Source of the DNA: Hypericum androsaemum
Taxonomy: Eukaryota; Streptophyta; Magnoliopsida; Malpighiales; Hypericaceae
Length of the DNA stretch: 64,000 nt
Assembly: GCA_963995505.1 (NCBI GenBank)
Contig: OZ023182.1
Span: forward strand, 17,025,619-17,089,618
Reading direction: 5' to 3'
Under the pieces are notes generated by a model. That model was not told the DNA's origin, did no database searches, and saw only the letters and a program-made list of their open reading frames with translations. Shown in pieces: positions 24,939-36,229 of this stretch (position 1 is the first letter of the stretch; every line of letters starts with the position of its first letter). A program made the translations under genes and the position numbers.

Positions 24939-27900
24939 GCCGAAGAAGATTAGAGAGGCGTTTTAGATTATGTAGGTTAAGGAGATTTGTTCAATTATGA
25001 TGTTATGGCCCCACGCAACAGCTGATGGTTACTTTTGGGATCACCACGAATAAAATTATATGATTTTAATGAAGGAGAAGAGAGGACAATTTGGGTTCGG
25101 GGTCCTGAAGATTACAAAGCAGATATTAAATAATGAATAACCCCATCAGTGCATGGTCCTTTTTTCTCTCTCTCAAAGGAACTTGATACTTTCATTACGA
25201 TCGAAACGCCCAGCAATAACAAACATTCTAAATACGATCTTTTTTTAAAGTAAATTTTCATTATCAAATTTGATCTTTTTCTAGATAGGATATGAGGATT
25301 CAAAATATCACATTGAAGTAATCAAAATTTTGTACAAATTTTTGCCCGATGGACAAATAAGAAAATGCTATCTTGTTCGTTATATAATATGACTCGTTTA
25401 TCGAATAGCTCTGATATTATATTTAAAGTCTTCTTATTAATAAGACTATGTCAAGGAAAATATATTTTATTTTATAAAATAGTTAATGGAAATTAAATTG
25501 GTCATTGCATAGTCATCTACCACCAAGATCTATGTGCGAAAGTAAAGTTATTGAACCAATATGTAAAGGTGGCAAGTATGCTAAATGCCGTGATATTTTT
25601 TCCATAATACGACAAATTTTCAGTAGTGGCGAGAGCAAGACAATACAAGTTAAATCGATCTTCGGTTGACTCTTCTGATTGTACTAAATCCAATGGGAGT
25701 AGTTAAAGTTGTTAATTGACATTTGTTCCTTACGTGATTAAACTTTTATGGTGGGGTTGGGTTCTTCGAACCCAGAAGCTATAGAGAAACGTGCATCTGA
25801 GTTTTTTTTATCCCGTGTATCCGAACATTTAATAAGCTGATTAATTGTGTAATTTATTTTTCTGCTAAGTTAAAGCTAGCACCATTAAGTGAGAATGTCT
25901 AACAAATCATTAAGATTGCCAAATTAAAGCAGCTCTGTTTATGTGGTCATTTCACTGGATATGACATAGAAATTAGAATTAGTTAGTTCAGTTAGCAAAC
26001 TATTATACATTACTCTTGAATTATTGCAAAATTATAAGTTAGTATCATTAGATAATTAAACCAATATTAATGAATATTGGAACTGCATTAGCATAAATAA
26101 AACAACCATCACTTTTTTTTGGTAGGTTCAAAAACAACCATCACTTGATGTTGGAACCATGTTAACTAATATTTTTAAAAACAGACAGAAAAGTAAGATA
26201 AATTTCTTCGTTTTTCGGTTCAACCGATTGGATAGTATGGTTATAACGACCGAATCATTGGCCGAACATGCTTACCTTTTACAAAATCCAACTAGTAAAT
26301 TAGCTTCCCGAATGTCCGTGCCACGTTGTAACGGAAGCAGAGGGCAGACAACAAAGGATCCGATCGACAAATAATAAAATTAGTTACAACTGCTACACTT
26401 TTGTAATTAAATTGTAACAGTTTTATCATTTGGTGACACCAGTTCGGGATTGTGTGTGAAAATCCATAGGTAATTCAAAATTCAATTGACTTGTTGCCGA
26501 ATGCGGACAATATTTACAGATACAATATTTCCAGATAGAGGAAATTAAGTCTTCCACTTCCATATTCTTTAATCTAATTCGCATTTTATTACATACCAAA
26601 CCCATTAATTTCTTATCTAACCGGAGGTGGCGACTTTGTCTCATCTTATGACGCGTTTTCCTTCTAATGTGCATTATCGCAAAAATAGTATATCGGATGG
26701 TTCAGCCAAAACTTAAATTGGGCAATCCTCTTTTCCAATCCTATTATCAGATATGATAAAATATTCCAATAAAATTCGCCTCACGCCCTTTCATCATGAA
26801 ACTTCAAAATAACGAGTCGATAAATTTTTAATAAACTTTGTTAATGAGCACAAAAACAGAGTTTATGTGCAATAACTGATAATGTAGTAATCTAAACCAA
26901 GCGATAAAATATTATTTTTGGGTCAAGGAAAGCTAGAAATTTTAAAAGAACGTCACAACTACCTTGCATAGAGACTTTTTGACTTTGCCGGAAGAGAATG
27001 GCCCACTTTCTCTATTGTAGTCGATTTCCTGTTTTGAAGGGTCGATTTCCAATTGGGCTCTTTTTATTGAAGTGGTATTAAAATTGGGAATCAAGTGGAA
27101 CCCAGCTCAGAAATAGAGGGTAAAGGCTACGCTTATCCAACCACAGTAACGCGAGCAGTGGATGTTGGTGCTGACCACGAAAATGATATATCAACTTCGA
27201 TTGCCAAATTGGGTTTCGCCACGGAAAATGAGTTACCAACTAACCAAATAATGAAGCATCAGTAGATTACAGTCCAGTCTGCAGCACATAAGTTTCTCAG
27301 ACTAAGCACTATCTTTTTGGGAAGTGAGGTTACCGGGAAGGCCTTTACGGAGTTCACTTTCGCTCGATCAAGTTGATTCGAATGCGCGTGTATCAATTTA
27401 GAGTAACCGAATGAATAAGAAATTGTGGATTGTAAACAACAAGTAATATGTTACAATCTAGTGTGACATGCAATTGGATTCAGAGCAATATGAGTTCCAT
27501 TTAAGTTACTGCTTCACGTTAAGTTGCCAATCTTCATGATCTGCTGTATTAAAGTCCATCCGTTAATGCTGCCTAGGTCTTTTCTCTCTCTTTTTTTCTG
27601 GAAGGACCTTGTAACTTACTCGTCGACCGGAACAGAAGAAAATAATCAAATTGGATTAAGTTTAATGTACTTTTATGCAGAGACAAAACTTTAGACTTGA
27701 TGGTGCAAATAGTCATCTAGTAAGGGAATTGGATTTTATTGTGGAAATTTTTATGTTCAAACTTTACGAATGAAAAAAAATCGAAAGTATATAACATTGC
27801 GTTATCACCCCATCAGTGTCTATCGAGAGAATCACTCTAAAACAGCGATCATGCATGCCTTTAGCATATACAGAAATAATCAAATAAAAGATACTTTACT

Positions 27901-28622
27901 GAACAACTAATTTTGACAAAAACTCGGTAGAATTTATATACTAATTGATAGGTTAAAGTTGGAATTCTAAGAATGTAGCTCAGTAGAGAGAATTTCGGCA
28001 TCCTTTGTGGCAGTTCAGTCCGACGAATAAATTTTGATAGATGGTATCATCTTATTACTTTTGGAAAATAAAATAAAATGGATTTAAATGAGAAGTGGTT
28101 TAATGAGAGGTGTTACAAAATTGCGATTGTCTGCCATTAAAATCGGCATTAATCAATGGCTGATCAAGTAACAGTCTACATTTAGCGTCTGACTTAATTC
28201 GAATTTTTTAGTGGTTTCAACCGAAAACACACCAACTATTAACAAACTTTTAACGACCGTAAGAAGATCAATACAGGTGAGGAAACATATAATATAGCAG
28301 ACTCGCCACTAATAGACAGTTGCAACAAAGATAAGCTAGTAGATTTAACAGACGCCTAGTCCCTTTCCCACGAAGAAGAGAGACCAGAAACATTGCTTCA
28401 CAATTCGTAACATCCATAAATATCATGAACAAAACACAAAACCATGCACGAGGGTACTCATGTTCATAATGGTAGAGTTGCAAAAGCTAGTCTTCCTTGT
28501 CGACCGAAAGCTTCGTAAACTAAGACGATGTTTCGCTCCGGCATGCTTGGTATGTACAAATTATTAGCAGGCCAGTAGATAGAAATTGCAGCTTACCAAC
28601 ATCAAGAACACAGTTGAAGGTC
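24939..28622. other. Intergenic, no recognised gene
   Basis: 3.7 kb of AT-rich DNA. At 26200-26290 a GGTTCAACCGATTGG-type stretch resembles ones near 4.0 and 61.6 kb and may be a remnant of a dispersed repeat. No convincing open frame, tRNA or complete transposon was found. Confidence 0.45.
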
Positions 28623-31600
28623 TCAGTGTCTCTGCCCAGAAAACTCCTCTTTCAACACATGCTCCCAATCAGAGTAGAACCCGTCAGTCCCGCCTGCATT
28701 TGGTTGATTGGCTTGGTTCGCAGCTCGTGCTCCCGTGACAGTGTCATCCTTGGCAAATAAATAGAATTCCCTGAAAATCCCTTCGCCTCCAGTGGAGCTT
28801 CCACCAGGGACTTGCATTCCAGGCTTCACTTTTGCACCAGTCATACCACCATATTCAATTGGTCTATTTCTTCTTGAAACTACGTACCCGGAATTATTAT
28901 CATCATGGAAATTCGGAACATGGGATCTTGACATCTGGGAAGCTTCGACATCATGGAACCAGTGTGATTGCAGATTGATGATCGGAGGATCTTCCGAAGC
29001 AGCATCCTTCACTTCCATAGCCGATTGGTCAACCTTGCTGTTCCCAGGAGCATTAACATAATCATCTACCTGGTGCCCTTCCTTGGTGGTAGGACTTGAA
29101 TTGCCATCTCGACGTTTCAGGATTTGGAATCTGGCCATTACTGAAGATTCAACGTCATCTGCGGGGCCACTAGTACACAACAGAGGAGGATGATCAGGTT
29201 CCTTACAAACATCCTCTAGCGCACTTGCTGGCTGGTCAGCCTTGTTCAGATTGGGAATATTTGGAGAATCCGAAGATTTCTCCTTTGTCTCCATATCCAA
29301 ATAGTTAGTGGATTCATCAGCTCCGATGTTGAGCATATGGAATCTTGCAACAACAGAAGCCTGATCAACAGCTGCATGGCTGGTTGCATATGACAATGGA
29401 GAATCTTTCATGAAAAGTTCTGCTTTCTTGAAATCCTTGCCTCCACATGCCAATTTATCAACCTCGTTCAAGTCGATAGAAGCCCCGGAGCTTGCCAACC
29501 GCCCTTTATTGAAAGAACTAGCAGAATTTGTGCACGAATCCCGGAGTTTTAAGGTAGAATATCTAGCCATGACATCATCTGTGCTATTTACATTTATGAC
29601 TGCAGGAGTAGGACCGTTTGCTTCATCAGCTCTTGCTACTTCAGTTTCTTGTGGATCTGGCGGAGAGACCTGGGAGCCTGATCGATCTCCTATAAAGAAA
29701 TCAATTAGTTGTATAAGTGAAAAAGGAGATATCAGAATATGATAGTACTACTGGTTTACCTGCTCCCCGTTGAGTGTTGAGTTTATCAACTTCCATCTTC
29801 TGGCGGAAATAGCGAGCCATATAGTTGACAGAACACAAGGAAGCTTCTGCCTCGAGCCACAGATTTTTATACAACAGAGATTCCGGCTGCAATTCCTTAT
29901 CGACGGGGAAATTCTCATCAAGGATCTTCTTAATAGCCTGCAGTCAAAAGATATCACAAAAGTTCAGAGCTTCTTCATCATCCTCTGATGATAGTGGTGG
30001 AAAGCTCATCAACCACATGCCAGTTACAGGATGAGACTCTAATTAACCTATGACCTGGCACCAGACCATAAAGCAGTGCAATGTTTCCAAACTAAGTCAA
30101 AGCTTGATTGGAACGACCGCTTAAAATAATTTTGTGTCAACTGCAAGCCGGAACATGGCTTTGTTTAAAATAATAATAGCCATTGTTAGTTGCCACAAAG
30201 TTGGAAAATGATTGTACCTGTGTTGAATTTTCTTGATTTAACATATCAGAAAAACTTCTCGCAAAGATACCATTTGACAATTTTGCATCTTCAGATCCAG
30301 ACACAATATTATCATTTCCCTTCTGGAACAGTCTATCCTCAACACTACCCTGGAGGCCAATAGCATTACCTTCAGTAACCTGAGACAAAAAACTCTTCCT
30401 TTGTTATAATTTAGTCCAAGGAAGTGACAAGTCAAACTAAATATGGTAGCCCTAGTATCAATCCGTCAACGTTTTCACTTTCTTTGAAAAGTTTAAATCT
30501 CTTATCTCATGTCTCATGTCTCTCATCGAGCATATTTTACTCCTCTTCTAAACAATATTCTTGGTTGGAAGAAAAGCGCAATAATATCTATGTCTACTGT
30601 TTCTATATCCAATCTTCTAAAGTTGTGACGACATTCAATAAGGCAAACAAGGTACCTTGTGAATCTTGGATGGACTGCCAACAACTGAAGCATGCTGGTT
30701 TTGAAAAATAAGTGATTCCTTTGTTGTAGCCAGTTTTTCAACATTCTTCAGCACACAAGCATTGAGGTTACTGATTACACCTTTAAGAGCCGCACATTGT
30801 TCCTCCTTCAGTTCACATGTTCCATCCAAACAATGAAATAGCAGACCTTCTGAGAGGTTATGCATCTCATCCACCACTGCCGCAAAAATCTTTGACATTG
30901 ATTCTTGACAATATGGTTCAGTGATCTTAGAGGGAGCATCTTTCACTGAAAACTCAGAATGTGATGCCTGGTCTTTGCAAGTAACAGATGAAAAATGTTC
31001 AAGATTAAATTTGTTATTAAGAGCAGCATCTGCTTCTGAAACCTTATGTCCCAAATGTTTCTCAGATGCCTGACTAACTTCTTTATGAGCTTGTCCCCCA
31101 ATGTTAAGTGCTTCCATACCAGAATCACGCAAACAATTGTCAGACACGGCATTCTCTTTGTTAACCATTTGAAAAGCAATATAAGGATAGACCCCAGAGC
31201 AATTACTGTGTTGGAGTTCAGGGTTCACAGCATTATCAGTTCCGTCTCCATTCAACATGATAGCAACTGAAGACCTCTTTCCTGAAGAGGCGAGCATTTC
31301 CTGGACACCATTCTCATAACGTAATGTGTTGTCGTTTGCCATTTGTATGGTCACTTTCAAATCATCACTGGCTTCCTGAGTCAGACTATCATGGCCTTGG
31401 ATACTATTACCGTTACAAACCTCTACTTCTGCCACATTCTGTGTAAAAACAGCGTTGGAAGCTTCCAAAAATGGTGACATGTGAGAAACTGGAGCCCCTC
31501 TCCAGCACGGGGAATCCACAGCAGGGTTAAGATGATCAGCATTCTTGGTATAACTTTCAGTAGAACCAGCTATGTTATGCTCATTGACATTCGAGCTGAA

Positions 31601-32966
31601 TTCATCCAGGTTTGCACAGGAAACATGAGATACAGAATTTGCACCAGAGTAAATGTCAAAACCTTCTGAAGAAACACCATTTCTGCCAGGAAGCTCTTCA
31701 AATTTTGTTGACAAAAAATCAGCAGCTTTCTGACGTTTCTCTTCCATTTGGAAGCTCGGTTTCGTAGCATCAAAAGGAACTTTGCCTTCAGAGTTCATCA
31801 AAGGATGAAACTCCCAAAAGATAGGGGGATTATGGCCGGAAAATTCTTTCCTGTCTTTGTCCCAGCATGATTTCTTGTCGCTATATCTACTAGCATCTTG
31901 CAATTGTTCCAAATAAGCAGCTGAAGAAGAGTCTGCGAGACGAAAATTATCACCTGAAGCAGTTTCAGAACCCAAGGGATACTGTTGATGTGGATTGTAG
32001 TATGTCCTTTCATGGATTCTTGAATTAAATTCTTCCGAAGATGGCACATGAGGGTATGTTCTTGGTATAGCCGATGCAGAGTCCAAACTCGATGAAGGTG
32101 TTGCAGTAAGATCAGCATAGAACTTGGAATAGGTGAGGGCAGGCTTATAATCTGCTTGTACCTCATTGGCAGACTTTGTAAGCTTATGGCTACCCGCAAC
32201 ACCAGCAGAATAGGAACCTCCCTCGTATTTGGGCAAGTCTTTAGGTGAATAAAATCCTGTAATGCAAACACTCACATCATCAACAAGCTCATGTGGCAGA
32301 GATATAGAATTGGATAATAAACTTCAGTTGTTCAAGGATTTTGATGTACTAAAGAAAACCAACTTTGCCGATTGCAGAGCTTTCAAGGCGAACTAAATTG
32401 ATTTCAATGTCTAAATTTAAGGTAGATTCCTGAAAAGAATCTTGCTCTACCAATTATAGAAAGTTCCTTGCATTCAGAAGGAGCTTCAACTTGTGACACA
32501 ATGTATGCATTTGCAGTAGTCCTTTATGATAAAATAATTCTTCCATTGCAAGCCAACTCAGTCTTAACAAGGAGACATGAGACAAGCAAAAGCATACAAT
32601 TTAGCAGGAGGACTAATAACACAAAAACCTTCCAATGACTCATGATAAATGACTGAAAAAATCCATAAGATTAAGAATTTAAAATAATAACCTGCATCAA
32701 AGATATGGTGTTTATGAAACTAGGGACAGACAACAATAAAGGCTCCTGCAAGCAAGGTTATGGCAGTAACTGCATATGTCACAAACGCTGGAAGCGTACT
32801 ACTACTATAGTCACAAACAATTGAATATCTGAAAATATAATTACCAAGTTGAGACAGAATAGTAAATCAACGATTGCTGAACACTTTTAGACTACACCTA
32901 CATAATAGCTAAACTTCACATACATATTTCCAATTTCAGGTGGCAAGTTAAAAGGACTTCAGATAG

Positions 32967-33027
<61 letters not shown>

Positions 33028-33596
33028 AAGCGACCTCGATCCACATAATCATTCTTGGCAAAGAAGCTCCCATCACCCACTGCCGATGGCCAATCGACAA
33101 TCCCCTTCCCCCACATCCCAGACCTGGTAGCATAGTTATCAGAGGAGGGCGCCATTGACGTCACCACATGAGAATTGGACAACAATTCGTACCCAGAACA
33201 ATTTGTCACCATGGAGACGTCATCATCCAAGGCCGGTGAAACATAAGGTGGGTAATACGGTGGGACCTCAGTACTTTCACCATAGTAAGCACCCCCGGTA
33301 GGCACATGGACAGTTGATGACGACGACGACAGTGCACCCAAGTACTTGTACTCGCTGGATGAAGGCAACAACGGGTCACAATCCGGGTGGGGGATGGTAA
33401 ACGAGCCGGATAATGGGAAGTAGTTATGGGGGTTGTTGGACCAGTCCTGGAAGGAACGGACCATGCTGGTCGGATAAGACGGTTCAGTTAAGTCCACAAG
33501 TGGGTTAACCCCTGGTTTAGCAAGAGCAGACCTATCAACCGTGAAGGGTGGAGCTAAAGGCGACAAATTTGAGGAAGAAGAGCCATAACCCATCAT
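28623..33596 (-). CDS. Unrecognised plant protein with C-terminal ~70-aa repeats, 5 coding exons, 1189 aa
   Basis: I do not recognise a named family. Coding exons 33596-33035, 32256-30656, 30379-30218, 29937-29760 and 29689-28623 join in frame (3570 bp) with GT/AG at all introns. The N terminus has LAPPFTVDRSA and PLVDLTEP, then Ser/Tyr/Pro-rich sequence. The central 530 residues (exon 2) are low-complexity, Ser/Asn/Glu-rich and probably disordered. Residues 776-830 are the most ordered-looking part, with LLYKNLWLEAEASLCSVNYM as a likely helix. From about residue 872 a roughly 70-residue unit recurs: VMARYSTLKLR (874), VVARFHMLNI (947), VMARFQILKRR (1018) and the degraded SQMSRSHVPNF (1085). 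Two of the units also carry an LN.(V/A)D...A motif. No membrane segment or signal peptide. The composition suggests a nuclear or cytosolic scaffold, which is only an inference. Confidence 0.75.
32961..33022. repeat. (GATA)n/(GA)n compound microsatellite beside a splice donor
   Basis: About five GATA units followed by a long GA run. On the transcribed (minus) strand this is a pyrimidine tract of CT repeats starting about a dozen bases inside intron 1 of the 1189-aa gene, immediately after the donor at 33034-33033. Confidence 0.9.
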
Positions 33597-33610
33597 TCTT
33601 TATCACCAAT

Positions 33611-33872
33611 CTGTATTAAAGAACCAAACTTTGAGTGAAATTAACAAACCCACAAAGTGCCCTAAACCCAAATTAACAGCTACAAGAAAACCCAGATAGT
33701 AGAAATTAATATAATTCTATGATATGATCTCACATGGGTTCTCTTCTTATCGATCAAAAGCATACCCAGAACAATAAAATCACCAAAATTAAACAAGGTG
33801 AAGAAATCAATTGTGGGGGGAAACAAAAGAGAAGGATTGTGTTACCTGAAGCCGGAGGAATCACGCTAAAGG

Positions 33873-33906
<34 letters not shown>

Positions 33907-33960
33907 TCTCTAAGCAGAAAGAAGTGGTTAAGAGAGAGAGAGACTCCAGTTTTGGTCTTC
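33611..33960 (-). promoter_or_regulatory. 5'UTR exon and leader intron of the 1189-aa gene
   Basis: CTTCAG|GTAACA at 33846/33845 and TACAG|ATTGG at 33611/33610 define a probable 235-bp intron in the leader, ending 14 bp before the ATG. The untranslated exon upstream contains a long CT run (about 33872-33902), which is GA-rich in the mRNA sense. GA-rich leaders of this kind are candidate binding sites for BPC/GAGA factors, but that is not shown here. Confidence 0.55.
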
Positions 33961-34067
33961 GTAGCTTGCGTCAATTTTGCTAAATAGCCCCTCGAGTCTT
34001 GTAATTTTGTTCTTGGTGGTGGCTGTCGCGTGGGACTCTTTTATTTCTTGCTTGATTTTAATATTTA

Positions 34068-35309
34068 AGATAAATTACCTTCAGATACATAATTTATATC
34101 ATAATTACAGACAAGATCTTTACTATTCAATAAATTATTTTACTGTCCTATTCTTTGTAAAAATGTTGGTCTTGAATTTCTGACTCATGTCAATACCTAT
34201 TTTTTCCTTTTTTTATGTGAAATAATTTGTATACCCTTAAACAAAGAAAAAAATCATCATCTTCTTCAATCTCTCAACTCCAAGAACACCAACTTAAACC
34301 CACAAAATAAGAACAGAAGCAACATTTTATAACAGCATCAATGGAGCCAAGAGCTAATGTTAATTACAGCCAAGAGCACCCTAGAAACCCTAGGTAGACG
34401 TGGCCTTAACCTGCACCCTCGTCGTCGCTTCTACTGGTTCTGGAGCGAAGAGCCTCATGACTTGGGTGTGGCCGGTGCTACTGTTCTGGAGAGCAATTCT
34501 GGGACTGGGTAGCTCTGGAACAAGTTGAGAGACGGCCCCTTTGTTGCCCATCGGAAAGAAGGACTTGATGGTGTGGACGAGGGCGTCGTAGTCTAGCGAC
34601 AGCGGGAAGAAACCAGAACCCAGGTCGAGGCCCTACAGCCTTCTCCTGACGCCACCGAGATTATCTCAGATGGACATCGACAAGCCAAGCAACAAGGGAA
34701 GAACGTCGTCGTCCGCCCCCAATCCTTCGTCCTCGTCCGCGACATCGTTGATACAACTTACTTGATTAGGGTTCCTTGTCTTTGTGTACAATGCAAATGC
34801 AATCCCTCCCCTGGACCCATTTTAAGTTTAGCTCTACTGTATTATTATTTCCAATATCCCATTTCGAAACTCATTTAATTTTAGATCTACTTGATACTAC
34901 TTCCCTTTGTTATCTCTTTCTTTTGTTTGTCCTACTTCTTTTCCTTGTTGAGTTTCTTCTTCTACTTCTGTTAAAACAGTCCTCTAGTGAAGGTGAAACA
35001 GCTGCAGATTTCATCTCCAGTTTGATCTCGCAGTTTTTAGTGGATGTTCTTGATTACTGGGTTCGGGTGTTCTCGGATGGAGTTCCTGGGTTATTTTTTT
35101 GATATTCTTTAGGTTTAAGAAAATATTTTTTTAAGAGTATAAAAATTATTTCATATGACAAAAAAAATTGAAAAAATGGATGCTAATGTCAGACTGGGAT
35201 CCGAGACCAATATTTTAACAAAAAATAAAGATGGCAAAATAATTTTTTGAATAAGATGGATCCTACTCGTATTTATGACATAGACCAGGAATTTGAGGAT
35301 AATTTTTCC
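34068..35309. mobile_element. Mutator-like element A (long TIRs, 9-bp TSD)
   Basis: The left segment 34068-34250 and the reverse complement of 35120-35309 align over about 170-190 bp (for example TAAATTATTTTACTG versus AAAATTATTTTGCCA, and AAATGTTGGTCTTG versus AAATATTGGTCTCG). The flanks TAATATTTA (34059-34067) and TAATGTTTA (35310-35318) agree at eight of nine positions, matching the 9-bp duplication of Mutator-like elements. The interior at about 34390-34740 is GC-richer and partly open on both strands, as expected of captured host sequence, but I could not identify a source gene. No transposase is present, so the element is non-autonomous. Confidence 0.65.
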
Positions 35310-36229
35310 TAATGTTTATCTTCTATTTTGCTCCTCTTTTGATTGTTTTAAGACTAAATTACTCGCTGATCCATGGGGTTTCATTACCCTACTTCTAGCG
35401 TCACTCGATTTTTAGAAATGATCTTACTGTTCTCGTGTTTACTTTTATTATACTTTCGGGTCCTTCGCTGACATCATCAGCCATTTTATTATTATTATTA
35501 TATCTTTGAAATGACATTTATACCCTTGTTTCGTCGGCCTAACCCTCCGATCGTCCTCTCTGAGGACTCCGACAACTCCGATCATCTTTTGCGGCAACTC
35601 CATTCTTCTTTTCCAACAACCCCGGTCGTCTTATCCAACGACTCCAACAACTCTGGACATTTTCTCCGGGGACTTTGTTTAACCACCATAAATTAGAAGC
35701 CTTAAACCCACACCGATTTACATTTTGCTGCTGGGTCTACCACTTTCCATTTCACTGACTTGCCCTAAACCCACAATTAACAAATAGTGGACGATATAAT
35801 AAAACCAGAACAAAGCATCTACTCTACTCCCAAAAGAGGAACCTAAATTAATTAATTAATTAGTTAAAATCAATAAAATTGCTTTCTATTTACACATGAT
35901 GCTTTAAATGGTGATTCCCGCTGCCCACGACCACCCATCGACATTCTCAGCCGGCGAGGACAAAAACCCAGTTCAATTTGAACCCAATTCGTCGGCGTTC
36001 TCCGCCATTTCCTCGCTTGCGCTCTCCCAATCAAAGTCGTATCTTTCAATACGAACCCAGTTCCCTTTCTCAAAAAAATAGGAACCCAGTTCTTTTTCAA
36101 CTTCTCCTCGTCTCTTTCCTCAGAAATTTGACTTGTTTCTCTTGAGTGACACTATCATAACCTTTGGTTGCTTTTGTGGGGCTGGATATTGGCCTTCGGT
36201 GTATTAGTATTGAGGTACAAAAATAATCT

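Noticed and set aside
27965..28025. tRNA- or SINE-like GTAGCTCAGTAGAG with a weak B box 30 bp later
   Set aside because: The B box (AGTTCAGTCCG) departs from the consensus, no acceptor stem pairs and there is no A tail.
32916..33034. C-terminal Leu-Ser repeat of the 226-codon frame beginning at 33596
   Set aside because: This is read-through into the CT-repeat of intron 1; a spliced frame continues into the next exon instead.
35511..35696. Ser/Asp/Pro-rich 61-codon frame in element B
   Set aside because: Low-complexity repeat of SD.SDN-type residues inside a transposon; no family recognised.
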